64,000 bases of DNA from Sphingorhabdus sp. 109 (GCF_902506555.1 NZ_LR732707.1:2689290-2753289); one strand, 5' to 3'; positions 9,736 to 19,945 are shown, numbered from the stretch's first letter. Program-made: numbers and translations. Notes: generated from the sequence alone by a model not told the origin.

Positions 9736-11166
9736 TCAGCTGTCTGCAGCGATGAGGGCGGTATCACGCGCTTCCTGATAGGCGCCGGCAATCGTCGCCA
9801 TGTCTTCGCGCAGTTTCGCGGCAAGTCCTGCGTCATCAAGCGCGGCCAGATTGATCATTTGCGGCATCGACAGGCCGAGCCGCAAGGTCCCGCCAAACCG
9901 TCCATTACCCCATTTCACACATCGAACGGGTTGCCCCAGCCGAATATCCCTCGCTACCATCGCCTTGTGGATCCGCGTGGCATCATCGAAATCCAGGCTG
10001 GTGCCGTCGCTGATATTGATGGTTACCAAAGTCCGCATTTCGAGCGGATGCAACCGGGCTTCCTCTTTTTCGCCCGGTGGGTAACTGTGGACCTTTTCTG
10101 CGCCAATCTGTCCGCACAGCCATTGCGTCGCTTCACGGAACTGGTCGGTGATCCGGCGGATTTCCGCAGTCGGAAGTGCCTGGAAGCGCTCCAGTTCAAA
10201 CAGTGAAGCCTCGAGTCGCAACAACAGTCCCGGATTGCTGTCCGCACGCAGTCTTTCCTGTCCGGGCCAGGCTGGGGGGAATTCGGCGCGGCGGAATATA
10301 TTGCAAAGTCCGGCGGGTATCGGACCACAGCTGTGCAGCATGTCTTCGCGCATCAGGGCAAAACCGCTGAATGGTGGACCGCCCATGAACTTCGAGCCGG
10401 TCAGAAATACCATGATGTCGCGCTGCAGATAATCGGCGATCGCGGCCGAGGTGATCCGCGCCTGACAGGCGTCGACAACGAAGGCGATATCCGAACCATA
10501 TTTGTCACGCAATGCGTCAATTTCAGCCAGATGTGGCAGGATCAATCCGGTCTTGGATCCATGCACGATATGGACCAGTGGTCTTTCCGACCGTTCGAGC
10601 GCCGCCCGGATGGCCGGTTCGATCTGGCCGGTAATTTCGATGCTGTTATAGGCCACCCCGGCTTCATCGCGAACCGGAAATTCCTGTAGCGATGTATCGC
10701 CCAGTCCGTCGACCGGCATGCCCGGAACCGTTTCTATCGACAATGCGGTTTCACCGCTGAAATAGTGGCCATGTGCGCTATGGATGCAGCCGCTGCCAAC
10801 TTCGTCCGAACCAAGCAGAATATTGTGCACCGGGCGCTTGTGATCACCTTTCACGGAGAGCAGTGCAATATATTCCAGATCGGTGCCTGAAGGGGCGAAT
10901 GCGACCTGCACTGTTTGCGGAAGATCATAAGCGGTCCGGATCGTGTGCCGCAAGTGTTCCAGGCGCTCTTGATAGAATTCGGGGGCGGATATCCGCTGCC
11001 CATGTTTCGCCAGCACCGACTGGACATGCGCAAATGCCGCTTTGCTTATATCATTGGCCGTTGAACTGGCATAGGCAATGATATCTCGGGGCCAGGGGCT
11101 GCTATGATAACGGTTCAGTCCCGTCGCGGGGTCCATGGTGATGCGGGCATCGCCGCCGCTGCTCAT
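9736..11166 (-). CDS. PLP-dependent fold-type I enzyme of unknown substrate
   Basis: The protein has the layout of a fold-type I PLP enzyme. A phosphate-binding APSGTD lies near residues 91-96, the ring-stacking and pyridine-nitrogen Asp occurs in VVDACQAR (Asp232), and the Schiff-base Lys in LTGSKFMGGPP (Lys259). The DACQ and TGSKF forms resemble class V aminotransferases/desulfurases and group II decarboxylases, but I cannot match it to a named enzyme. I use ATG 11166; a TTG at 11199 would add 11 residues, and neither start has a clear ribosome site. It is divergent from the ATP-grasp gene with a shared 110-base promoter region and converges on the nucleotidyltransferase. Confidence 0.7.
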   Translation of the reverse strand: MSSGGDARITMDPATGLNRYHSSPWPRDIIAYASSTANDISKAAFAHVQSVLAKHGQRISAPEFYQERLEHLRHTIRTAYDLPQTVQVAFAPSGTDLEYIALLSVKGDHKRPVHNILLGSDEVGSGCIHSAHGHYFSGETALSIETVPGMPVDGLGDTSLQEFPVRDEAGVAYNSIEITGQIEPAIRAALERSERPLVHIVHGSKTGLILPHLAEIDALRDKYGSDIAFVVDACQARITSAAIADYLQRDIMVFLTGSKFMGGPPFSGFALMREDMLHSCGPIPAGLCNIFRRAEFPPAWPGQERLRADSNPGLLLRLEASLFELERFQALPTAEIRRITDQFREATQWLCGQIGAEKVHSYPPGEKEEARLHPLEMRTLVTINISDGTSLDFDDATRIHKAMVARDIRLGQPVRCVKWGNGRFGGTLRLGLSMPQMINLAALDDAGLAAKLREDMATIAGAYQEARDTALIAADS

Positions 11167-11276
11167 GGCCTGAGCCGTCTCGGATTGAAATAAACTCAAC
11201 TAATTTGCTCGGTCCGTTGCTACAAACCGCATCCATAGAACGATAAGGCAAAAAGGGAAATTGCTTATTCGCAAAA

Positions 11277-12368
11277 ATGTCCTATGTACGCAGCGATTTT
11301 TCCAGTTTCCGTAATTTGACACAGGCATATTTCAGTCCTGTGAAGCTGAGGCCTAATCTAGTGACCGCAATTGCTGATCCATTGACAATATCCGATCGTG
11401 CCAAGGAAGAGGTTCGTCTTCTTTTCATGGCCAAACATGCTCTGGGCGATGGCAGCCTGCACAAGGAAGACGGCAATCACGCCATCTACCATCATGAGGT
11501 TCGCAGCATCCTGGAGTCGCTCGGTCTGAACCTGACGCTTTCCAACACATATGAAATCTTGTTTGGCCAGCCGGAGGCGGATTTCGTTTTCCCCCTGCTC
11601 AATCGCGGCGGCTTCCTGAACAGCGAAATGCTGATTCCCCTGCTTTGCGAACGCCTGTCGATTCCCTATCTGGGAGCGACACCGATCCTGCGCGGCCTTG
11701 CCGACGACAAGCATCTCGCCAAGCTTTCGGCCCGCGAGCGCGGATTACCCACCGCGCCCTGGACTATCTATCGCTGCGGTGCACCGGTCGAGGAAAAAGA
11801 CTGTCCGGTGGCCGAAAGAATGGTGGTCAAGCCCAATGCCAGTTCGGCAAGCTGGGGTATTCACGACGCCTCCGACTGGGTCGGTGTGCGGCAGGCTGTG
11901 GCCGAGATTCACGAAGAAGGGCATGATGCCATTGTCGAGCCGTTTCTGGAAGGAAGCGATGTCGAAGTGCCGGTGGTCACAATCAACGGCGAACCGCAAA
12001 TCATGCCGATGATGCTGTTCGAGCAGGCCGATCCCAGCCACTTGCGGACCTATTGGGAAAAGCGCGACCTGGTTGAACGCGGTCATAAATATCAGCTGGT
12101 CGATTTTGACCATCCGGAAATGTGCCCGCAGATCGCCGAACTGACGCGCCGGGTCATGACCGATTACCGGCCTTTCGATTATGGCCGGTTTGAATTCCGG
12201 GTGAATATGGATACCGGTAATGTCCAGTTTCTCGAGCTCAATCTCAATTGCAACCTGTGGTCGGAAAAGGTGTTCGGCCGGTCTGCGCAGCGGGCGGGTT
12301 GGACACAGGCGCAACTGATCGAGACAATATTGGCCGAAGGCTACCGGCGTCACGGCCTGATGGAATAG
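11277..12368 (+). CDS. ATP-grasp ligase related to D-alanine-D-alanine ligase
   Basis: The 363-residue protein has the three-part ATP-grasp plan. An N-terminal subdomain contains DFVFPLLNRGG and PYLGATPILRGLADDKHLAK; the latter matches the Ddl-type 'YVGSGVLASALAMDKxxxK' element. The ATP lid and Lys follow in VVKPNASSASWGI, then VEPFLEGSDVEVPVV, and a metal-binding C-terminus FEFRVNM...FLELNLNCNLW holds the E-x-N pair. Such enzymes join a carboxylate to an amine through an acyl phosphate. The substrate-binding N-terminal half is not that of housekeeping Ddl. Its divergent position opposite the PLP enzyme suggests that the PLP enzyme makes or modifies the amino acid it ligates; this is inference. 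Confidence 0.75.
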   Translation: MSYVRSDFSSFRNLTQAYFSPVKLRPNLVTAIADPLTISDRAKEEVRLLFMAKHALGDGSLHKEDGNHAIYHHEVRSILESLGLNLTLSNTYEILFGQPEADFVFPLLNRGGFLNSEMLIPLLCERLSIPYLGATPILRGLADDKHLAKLSARERGLPTAPWTIYRCGAPVEEKDCPVAERMVVKPNASSASWGIHDASDWVGVRQAVAEIHEEGHDAIVEPFLEGSDVEVPVVTINGEPQIMPMMLFEQADPSHLRTYWEKRDLVERGHKYQLVDFDHPEMCPQIAELTRRVMTDYRPFDYGRFEFRVNMDTGNVQFLELNLNCNLWSEKVFGRSAQRAGWTQAQLIETILAEGYRRHGLME

Positions 12369-12498
12369 AACAGCAGAGCTTGCGCCCGGCATAGTCTGTT
12401 CCGGAAGCAGACGAATCTGGCGATATAGCGTCAAATCTGCTCGCGGTTCGCAATGCAGCCCCATTGCCACTGTACCAGGCTCTGGTTAGAGGATTGGC

Positions 12499-13383
12499 AT
12501 GAAATGGTTGCTGATCATTGGTCTGCTGGTTCTTGTGCTGGTCGGTGCTGGCTGGTGGTTCTTTTCGCAGCCGGGACCCAAACAGCTGAACATGGCGAAC
12601 AACGCGTTCCCGGGCGACGGCGATGCAAGATTGTTGTTGCCGGACCAGAAATTCGATGACCAGCACGGACTGGCGCTCGATATATGGGCGCCCACCAACA
12701 TCTCGGCCGAACCGCTACCGGTGATTGTCTTCATTTATGGTGGCGGCTGGCGGGATGGTGCCAAGGAACATTATGCGTTTGCCGGCCGGGCGCTGGCCAA
12801 TCGAGGCTATATGGTGGTTCTGCCCGACTATCGGCTTTTCCCCGACACCCGCTTTCCCGGTTTTCTCGAAGACAGCGCCAAGGCGCTGGCCTGGGTGCAC
12901 GATAATATCGGGACATTTGGGGGTGATCCGGAGCGGATATTCCTGTCGGGTCAGTCCGCCGGAGCCTATAATGTGATGATGCTGGCGCTCGACCGGCAAT
13001 GGCTGGGACGGGAAGGCAAGTCGCCAGACCTGATTCAGGGCGTTGCCGCGTTGGCTGGTCCCTATGATTTCTATCCGTTTGATTCGGAAACCACGAGGCA
13101 GAGTTTCGGCGACTATCCGGCGCCGGCAATGACCCAGCCGGTCAATTTTGTCCGGCCCGACGCCCCGCCATTGTGGCTCTCCAGCGGCAGCAACGACACC
13201 CAGGTGAGGCCACGAAACAGCAAGATTTTGCGCGACAGGATGCTCGATGCGGGCGGGGACGCGGAATATGTCGAATATCCCGGTATCGACCATCTCGAGA
13301 TCATGATGGCGTTGGCCAAGCCCTTTCGTCACAAGGCTCCGGTGCTCGACGACATGGTTGCTTTTTTTGACCGCCACCGGTGA
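12499..13383 (+). CDS. Membrane-anchored alpha/beta hydrolase (esterase/lipase family)
   Basis: This is a 294-residue protein with an N-terminal hydrophobic anchor (residues 3-22) followed by an alpha/beta hydrolase domain. The oxyanion loop IYGGGW takes the place of the HGGG of HSL-type esterases. The nucleophile is Ser153 in LSGQSAGAY, and the likely acid and base are Asp233 (SNDTQVRP) and His265 (GIDHLEI). It resembles BD-FAE/kynurenine-formamidase-like carboxylesterases. It is preceded by an ATP-grasp gene on the same strand 130 bases away and may or may not belong to that locus. The catalytic domain would be periplasmic if the anchor is not cleaved and is oriented in the usual way. Confidence 0.8.
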   Translation: MKWLLIIGLLVLVLVGAGWWFFSQPGPKQLNMANNAFPGDGDARLLLPDQKFDDQHGLALDIWAPTNISAEPLPVIVFIYGGGWRDGAKEHYAFAGRALANRGYMVVLPDYRLFPDTRFPGFLEDSAKALAWVHDNIGTFGGDPERIFLSGQSAGAYNVMMLALDRQWLGREGKSPDLIQGVAALAGPYDFYPFDSETTRQSFGDYPAPAMTQPVNFVRPDAPPLWLSSGSNDTQVRPRNSKILRDRMLDAGGDAEYVEYPGIDHLEIMMALAKPFRHKAPVLDDMVAFFDRHR

Positions 13384-13487
13384 TTGCAGGAATTGGAAGC
13401 CCCCTAGTCTTTTTTGCAGTGCAAAACTGTTGAGATAGCTGCACTTCTTGGTTATGCCGATCCGCAGAACAAGGGAATCCGACAGAC

Positions 13488-14270
13488 ATGGCTACTTTCA
13501 CGCTCCCCAAGAATAGCAAGATCCGCAAGACGGGCGAATTGCATCAGGCGCTGACCAACGGGAAGAAGCGACCGTTCAAAGTATATCGCTATGATCCCGA
13601 CAAGGGCGAGAACCCGCGCTACGACACGTTCGAAATCGACACCGATGACTGCGGGCCGATGGTGCTCGATGCGCTGATCAAGATGAAGTCGGAACAGGAT
13701 GCCACGCTGACCTTCCGCCGGTCCTGCCGCGAAGGAATCTGCGGTTCCTGCGCGATGAACATCAACGGCAAAAATGGTCTGGCTTGTACCACCGCGATCG
13801 AGGATTGCGGCAACAAGGTGACCATCACTCCGCTGCCGCATATGGAAGTAATCAAAGATCTGGTCCCTGATTTCACCCATTTCTACGCCCAATATGCCTC
13901 GATCCAGCCGTGGCTGAAAACGGTTACGCCGACGCCTTCGGGCAAGGAGCGGCTGCAATCGCCGGAAGACCGCAACAAGCTGGACGGGCTGTACGAATGT
14001 ATCCTCTGTGCGTGCTGCCAGACCAGCTGTCCCAGCTACTGGTGGAACAGCGACAAATTCCTTGGCCCCGCTATCCTGCTGCAGGCCTATCGCTGGCTCG
14101 CCGACAGCCGCGATGAAATGACCGGTGAACGGCTCGATGAACTGGAAGATCCGTTCCGGCTCTATCGCTGCCACACGATCATGAATTGTGCCAATGCCTG
14201 TCCCAAGGGTCTGTCGCCGGCCAAGGCGATTGCCGAAATCAAGAAGATGACCGCCTCGCGCGAAGTCTGA
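13488..14270 (+). CDS. sdhB: Succinate dehydrogenase iron-sulfur subunit
   Basis: SdhB carries electrons from the flavoprotein to quinone in complex II. All three cluster motifs are present. The [2Fe-2S] ligands lie in [38 protein letters not shown] and [15 protein letters not shown] supply the [4Fe-4S] and [3Fe-4S] ligands. At 260 residues it has full length. No sdhC, sdhD or sdhA precedes it; the upstream neighbour is an unrelated hydrolase. The other subunits must be encoded elsewhere. It is followed by a thioesterase 21 bases downstream. Confidence 0.98.
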   Translation: MATFTLPKNSKIRKTGELHQALTNGKKRPFKVYRYDPDKGENPRYDTFEIDTDDCGPMVLDALIKMKSEQDATLTFRRSCREGICGSCAMNINGKNGLACTTAIEDCGNKVTITPLPHMEVIKDLVPDFTHFYAQYASIQPWLKTVTPTPSGKERLQSPEDRNKLDGLYECILCACCQTSCPSYWWNSDKFLGPAILLQAYRWLADSRDEMTGERLDELEDPFRLYRCHTIMNCANACPKGLSPAKAIAEIKKMTASREV

Positions 14271-14291
14271 TTCGAAAGCCGGCGCCCATTC

Positions 14292-14786
14292 ATGTCTGAA
14301 GCAGAGCGCAATTTTGTCATCAGCGAGCCCGACCCGGACTTTCCGGACTGGAAGATATGGCAGCTGAACGATCCCGATTGCTATAACAGCTTTCTGGGAA
14401 AGATGATTGTCCGGTGCGGCGGTGACGGGCATGATGACGCTATCGCCCGGGTGCGCATGTTTCCCGAGCGCAAACACCGTAATCTCGGCGATGCGGTCCA
14501 TGGCGGAACGATGATGGGTTTCATCGACTGTTCGCTGTTTGCCGCGATGCGGGTGCTCGACCTCGGTCCGTCCGGCTATGCGGTCACTCTCGAACTGCAG
14601 ACCCATTTTCTCGGTTCCGCGCGGCTGGACGAGCCGCTTGAGGCGCAAGTCGAGATCACGCGCGAAACCGGGCGTTTTCTGTTCATGCGCGGGCTGGTCG
14701 TGCAGGGCGACAAGGGCCAGGACAATATGGCCTCTTTCACCGCCATCGTGAAAAAGGCGCCGCGCCAGAAAACAGATTTGCAATGA
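14292..14786 (+). CDS. PaaI-type hotdog-fold thioesterase
   Basis: The 164-residue protein has the hotdog fold pattern of PaaI/YigI acyl-CoA thioesterases. The key region is NLGDAVHGGTMMGFIDCSLFAAM, where HGG precedes the central helix, followed by LQTHFLGSARLDEPLEAQVEITRETGRFLFMRG. The usual catalytic Asp after HGG is represented by FIDCS. It lies between sdhB and zapE and overlaps zapE by four bases (ATGA). Substrates are probably acyl- or aryl-CoAs; the location does not tell which. Confidence 0.85.
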   Translation: MSEAERNFVISEPDPDFPDWKIWQLNDPDCYNSFLGKMIVRCGGDGHDDAIARVRMFPERKHRNLGDAVHGGTMMGFIDCSLFAAMRVLDLGPSGYAVTLELQTHFLGSARLDEPLEAQVEITRETGRFLFMRGLVVQGDKGQDNMASFTAIVKKAPRQKTDLQ

Positions 14787-15898
14787 GCAGCTTCTACCAG
14801 CGCTATCTGGATCTGATCGCGCAAGGAGAACTGAAGCCCGATCCCGATCAGGAAGCCTGTGCCAAACGGCTTGCCCGTTTGCAGGAAGAACTGGAAGCCG
14901 TGCCACCGCGCGGCAGCATATTGTGGCGGGCCTTCGGCAAGAAACCGCAGGCTCCGCAAGGCATTTACATGTGGGGCGGGGTCGGTCGCGGCAAGTCGAT
15001 GCTGATGGACCTTTTCTATAACAATCTCGGCATCCAGCGGAAGAAACGCGCGCATTTTCATGAGTTCATGCTCGATGTACACGCCCGGCTCAATGAAGAG
15101 CGCAAGAAGGAACAGGGCGATCCGGTGATCCCGGTCGCCAAGGCACTGGCCAGCGAAGCACGTTTTCTCGCCTTCGACGAAATGGTGGTCAACAACAGCG
15201 CCGATGCGATGATCATGTCGCGCCTGTTCACCGGTCTGGTCGAGGCTGGCGTAACCATTGTCACCACCTCCAACCGGCCGCCCGATGATCTCTACAAGAA
15301 CGGACTCAACCGCGAGCATTTCCTGCCGTTCATCGATCTGCTGAAGACCAGGCTGGATGTGATTTCGCTGAACGGCCCAACCGATTACCGGCGGGAAAGA
15401 CTGGGCGATGTCGATCTATGGCATGTGCCCAATGGCGAGGCTGCAACCAAGGCGTTGAGCGAAGCCTTTTTCCGGCTGACCGACTATCCTCCCGAGGACC
15501 GCGCCCATGTGCCTTCGGCCGAAATCGAGGTGCAGGGTGGCCGGATGCTGACCGTTCCGAAATCGCTCAAGGGGGTCGGGGTCTTCTCGTTCAAGCGGTT
15601 GTGCGCAGAAGCGCGCGGTGCGCAGGACTATCTCGCGATCGCGCGGCACTATCACAGCGTGATCATCGTCGGGATTCCCGTGCTTTCGAAGGAGAACCGC
15701 AATGAGGCGGCGCGCTTTGTCACGCTGATTGATGCGCTCTACGAATATCGGGTCAAGCTATTGGCCAGCGCTGATGCCGAGCCCGACGCGCTCTATCCGG
15801 AAGGGGACGGCGCGTTTGAGTTTGAACGCACCGCATCGCGGCTGCTCGAGATGCAATCCGATGATTATCTGGCGCTCGGCCACGGGGCCGCCTCCTAG
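14783..15898 (+). CDS. zapE: Cell division protein ZapE (AFG1-like AAA+ ATPase)
   Basis: The 371-residue ATPase has Walker A GGVGRGKSMLMDLFY and Walker B LAFDEMVV, with sensor region TIVTTSNRPPDDLYKNGL. This is the ZapE/AFG1 family. In E. coli ZapE acts on the Z-ring under stress, and in mitochondria AFG1 aids turnover of respiratory-chain subunits, which makes its position behind sdhB notable. It starts inside the thioesterase stop (ATGA). Its TAG stop shares the palindrome CTAG with the stop of the convergent kinase gene. Confidence 0.92.
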   Translation: MSSFYQRYLDLIAQGELKPDPDQEACAKRLARLQEELEAVPPRGSILWRAFGKKPQAPQGIYMWGGVGRGKSMLMDLFYNNLGIQRKKRAHFHEFMLDVHARLNEERKKEQGDPVIPVAKALASEARFLAFDEMVVNNSADAMIMSRLFTGLVEAGVTIVTTSNRPPDDLYKNGLNREHFLPFIDLLKTRLDVISLNGPTDYRRERLGDVDLWHVPNGEAATKALSEAFFRLTDYPPEDRAHVPSAEIEVQGGRMLTVPKSLKGVGVFSFKRLCAEARGAQDYLAIARHYHSVIIVGIPVLSKENRNEAARFVTLIDALYEYRVKLLASADAEPDALYPEGDGAFEFERTASRLLEMQSDDYLALGHGAAS

Positions 15899-16968
15899 AG
15901 CAGGCTGAGGCTGTCCAGATCGATCGCCATTTGCGCGGGGCGTTCGGCCATGGCGGCGAACATCCTGTCGCCGCGCTCGGTCTGTTCGACATGCAGCGAG
16001 GCGTTGATCGCCATCAGGAAGCCGGAAAAGGCGTGGCGGCGATATTCGTCCCAGAAAATCTCGAAGGCGGGCGCGTTCGGCCGTTTCGACAGATAGTCCC
16101 GGACCAGCCGTTTCTCCTCGTCCCGGCGCTGCGCCGGATCGGCGAAACTGGTGCCGATCAGATAGGCGATATCATTGGCCGGATTGCCAAGCGAACAGGT
16201 CTGCCAGTCGACCAGAGCCGCGATCCGTCCGTCGGCGTGAAACAGGATATTGTCGAGCCGCATATCACCATGGGTGATTGTCTGCTCTGCTGGCGCTTGT
16301 GCGATGTAGCTATCCATCCGGGCGACCAGTTCAGCTCCCAGATCCAGTGCATCAGCGGAAAGAAGTTTGGTAAAGCGCTCGCGAAATACCGGATATCCTT
16401 GGATTAGCGTGTTTTTAGTGAATTCGCTATTGCCTTCGCCATGGTGCAACCAGCGAAGCTTCTCGAACCCACTTTCAGGACGGTAGCTGTGTAAAGTCGC
16501 TGCCTCCTCCAACGTCGTCTCGACCTGAATCAGCGAAGCGCCGGCCACCTGATCCCCTTGCCTGGCCGGTGCCATGTCTTGCAGAAGGAGAACAAATTCC
16601 TGTTCGTTATCGGCAATGGCGGCGTGGTAACAAAGAGGGCAGTCGACACCCGATGTGTTCGCCGCGTCCCTGTACCAGCCGACCTCCATGTCATAGAGAT
16701 GGAAGATCGCCGCAGCGTTGCGGCTAATGGTGTCGGCACTGGGGCATTTGGCAATAAAGGTTGCCGGAACATCAAACTTGGATGGTGACTCTCTTGGGCC
16801 GATGACATTCTCCGCCCATTCGCAGACAAACCGATAGCTGTCGCAAACCTGGCCGGTCCCGACCGGTTCGTGTGTAAGAGATTTGAGTGATCCCGGTGCC
16901 GCGTCAAAGACCTGTTCGATGAAGGCGGTCTCGAATTCTTCGGGGCGCAGCGGAAAACGGGCGCTCAT
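15895..16968 (-). CDS. Phosphotransferase family protein (APH / ecdysteroid-kinase-like)
   Basis: The 357-residue protein has a kinase-like fold with the Brenner motif ITHGDMRLDNILF and the metal-binding ALVDWQTCSLGNPANDIAYLI. The N-terminal nucleotide lobe includes TFIAKCPSAD (the Lys) and MEVGWYRD. It belongs to the aminoglycoside-phosphotransferase/EcKinase-like group found in many copies in sphingomonads, where antibiotic resistance is unlikely and lipid, steroid or CoA-linked substrates have been suggested. It is translated from an ATGA overlap with the upstream lipocalin-like partner, so the two act together. Confidence 0.8.
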   Translation of the reverse strand: MSARFPLRPEEFETAFIEQVFDAAPGSLKSLTHEPVGTGQVCDSYRFVCEWAENVIGPRESPSKFDVPATFIAKCPSADTISRNAAAIFHLYDMEVGWYRDAANTSGVDCPLCYHAAIADNEQEFVLLLQDMAPARQGDQVAGASLIQVETTLEEAATLHSYRPESGFEKLRWLHHGEGNSEFTKNTLIQGYPVFRERFTKLLSADALDLGAELVARMDSYIAQAPAEQTITHGDMRLDNILFHADGRIAALVDWQTCSLGNPANDIAYLIGTSFADPAQRRDEEKRLVRDYLSKRPNAPAFEIFWDEYRRHAFSGFLMAINASLHVEQTERGDRMFAAMAERPAQMAIDLDSLSLL

Positions 16969-18059
16969 GCTGCAGGGTCCATGGGACCGGCGAGACCGCT
17001 GCTGGCGTGAGGGCCGATGAACAATTGTTCGACGACTCCGATGCCCTGATGTTCGCTCCCATCGACGGTGAGCACGGCATCGCTGAGCGCCTGGATATGG
17101 ATGGTGGTCATGTCGATTGCCGGTGCGGGGTCGAGGGCGATGACATCATGGTCGACCTCGAGATCGCCATGGTCCATGCCATGGCCCCAGACCGGATGGA
17201 GATAGCCGAGGCCCGACATATAGAATGTCCGCGCCGCATCGCCGGTGCGCGGTGTGATGGAGAGCGACCCGGTGCCGGTTTCAAGCTGCACCTGTTTGAT
17301 TCGGCGGGAACCGGAATGATAGCTGAGATCGATGGCCTTTGGTTCAAACTCGAGCGCGCTCCGGGCGATCGTATCGACCACGCCGCGCCGATTCCACGGC
17401 ATCCCGTCGCCGTCGTCATTGCTGTGAAAGAAACAGGCGTGATGGTCGAAATTGAGCGGTGTCCAGAGCCACCAGAATTGCGGGAACGCGCCGGCGGGCG
17501 GAGGTTGCGATTCGGATGCGCCGACCTGGCGGATACCCCAGCTTCTGTCGCGGGTGCCGCGGCAATGGCCGATATCGATATTCTGGCCATCGACGCTGAT
17601 TGTACCCGACCAGTCGCCATTCTGCGTCATTCGGGTGTAATCCATCATCAGCCGGGGCCCCTCGCGGCGGATGAAGCGGGGCTCCTCGATCGGCTGGTGG
17701 CGGGCGGAGAACAGGATGTCGGCGGTGACCGGACTGTCGTTTGCAGCGACGGTCAGGCGGAGCTGTTGCAGCGGTTCGACGATGGTGACGGTGATCGGGC
17801 CGACCGTCAGGTCGAGTCTTTCGCTTCCCATTCTCTTGGAAGCCCGCAGATTATATTGCTTGCCGTCGATCGAGACACAAAAGGCGGCGTCCATGATATC
17901 GAGTTGCGGATAGATGCCGAGCGCGGCGGCGAAGAAGATGCTGCCGTCGGCGCTATAGCCGTTGAAGAAATAGCGGTCGTAGAAGTTGCGGTTGCCGCCC
18001 GATAAAGCCATTGGTTCCGGCGTCTGGTGCAGCGGATATTCGTCGCCCTTTGTCAGCAT
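16965..18059 (-). CDS. DUF7064/7065-type lipocalin-like protein paired with the kinase
   Basis: The 364-residue protein begins MLTKGDEYPLHQTPEPM and contains YDRYFFNGYSADGSIFFAAALGIYPQLDIMDA. The centre reads RGTRDRSWGIRQVG with FWWLWTPLNFD, the pattern of the CrtC/AttH-like two-lipocalin fold (hydroxyneurosporene-synthase-like). Proteins of this kind commonly sit beside APH-like kinases in actinobacteria and sphingomonads; their reaction is not established. The start at 18059 has GAGGA 8 bases upstream and is preferred over the upstream 18086 start. It is the first gene of a two-gene minus-strand unit. Confidence 0.7.
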   Translation of the reverse strand: MLTKGDEYPLHQTPEPMALSGGNRNFYDRYFFNGYSADGSIFFAAALGIYPQLDIMDAAFCVSIDGKQYNLRASKRMGSERLDLTVGPITVTIVEPLQQLRLTVAANDSPVTADILFSARHQPIEEPRFIRREGPRLMMDYTRMTQNGDWSGTISVDGQNIDIGHCRGTRDRSWGIRQVGASESQPPPAGAFPQFWWLWTPLNFDHHACFFHSNDDGDGMPWNRRGVVDTIARSALEFEPKAIDLSYHSGSRRIKQVQLETGTGSLSITPRTGDAARTFYMSGLGYLHPVWGHGMDHGDLEVDHDVIALDPAPAIDMTTIHIQALSDAVLTVDGSEHQGIGVVEQLFIGPHASSGLAGPMDPAA

Positions 18060-18149
18060 GTTGCATCCTCTTTTTCTGTGCATCATGCCATTTGGATTTC
18101 ACTTTGCAACGCAAAAGAATGGAAGAATTGGAAGCATGTTCGCTGTTCC

Positions 18150-18223
18150 GTCATCCTGAACTTGTTTTAGGACCTCCAACGGCTGTCCCACTTCCGGAGG
18201 TCCTGAAACAAGTTCGGGATGAC
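18150..18223. repeat. Palindromic intergenic repeat (CCTGAACTTGTTT family)
   Basis: Two 28-base arms (18150-18177 and 18196-18223) are inverted copies with two mismatches, separated by 18 bases. The core is CCTGAACTTGTTT(T/C)AGGACC. It lies in the 311-base space between the lipocalin-like gene and mdh, which otherwise holds only the two promoters. The element could fold into a long hairpin; it resembles dispersed palindromes seen in sphingomonad genomes. Confidence 0.85.
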
Positions 18224-18298
18224 AAGCTTGTTGCCTCACTATTGCTACTGCGAACCAATTGCAAAGATAGCGGTCAAATTGGTGCTTTCTGCGGTTGA

Positions 18299-19333
<1,035 letters not shown>

Positions 19334-19338
19334 ATTTG

Positions 19339-19902
19339 GTGTTCAATTATCTGGCTCTAAATCTGGCGATAAGCGGCGCAGCACCGATAGATGAGCCTCG
19401 GCTTCTTGACATCTTTTGGTCAGCTTGTGCGGAAGGTAGCGTTAAATTTAGAGAAGGAGAAGCGCACAAGCGGGAATTTGGTGATTTGCCTTTTTGGGTT
19501 CGTCAATATTATCGAGGCGTAAAAAAGTTGGTGTCCGTTTATCAGCTTGGTGAGCAAGAGACCGCTTATCTGGTTTTTTTCGATAATAATGATGCGTGGG
19601 GACATGAATATACCAGCGGCTGTTCAGTGGTGGCGCAGCAATTGTCCCTGGATAGAGCCAATAAATTCATTTCTTTGAAATATGCGGGAGAAGTTGTTCC
19701 GTTGAAGAAATGTCGGCAGAATGTCAGATGGGAATGCAGTAAAAACAATCTGTATTTCGAGTTTTTTCCCGAAGATATAAGTTTCCAGATTCGAGGTGTC
19801 GAACTGAGTACCGACTTCAACGTAATTCAGCTTTCGAAACTAAAAAAGCCCACCCAGCAGTATTTGGAACGTCAGCGATCGCTGAGAGACGGAGATCGCT
19901 GA
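19339..19902 (+). CDS. Low-GC hypothetical protein between mdh and sucD
   Basis: I do not recognise this 187-residue protein. It is soluble, has no signal peptide or obvious repeats, and contains [22 protein letters not shown] and [16 protein letters not shown]. Its base composition is clearly lower in GC than its neighbours, with many A/T-ending codons, which points to recent acquisition. There is no ATG near the start; GTG 19339 (or TTG 19336) lies 5 bases after the mdh stop, so translation would depend on coupling from mdh. It occupies the position where sucC stands in rhizobial mdh-sucCD-sucAB-lpd operons. Real expression is uncertain, although an open frame of this length with AT-rich codons is unlikely to be chance. 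Confidence 0.55.
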   Translation: MFNYLALNLAISGAAPIDEPRLLDIFWSACAEGSVKFREGEAHKREFGDLPFWVRQYYRGVKKLVSVYQLGEQETAYLVFFDNNDAWGHEYTSGCSVVAQQLSLDRANKFISLKYAGEVVPLKKCRQNVRWECSKNNLYFEFFPEDISFQIRGVELSTDFNVIQLSKLKKPTQQYLERQRSLRDGDR

Positions 19903-19945
19903 TAGTTGTTATTATGGGGCATGGCAGAATTCAGAAAGGAATAGA

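Noticed and set aside
15895-16968. Aminoglycoside resistance gene
   Set aside because: The APH-like fold is shared by many metabolic kinases, and the coupled lipocalin-like partner points to a metabolic role.
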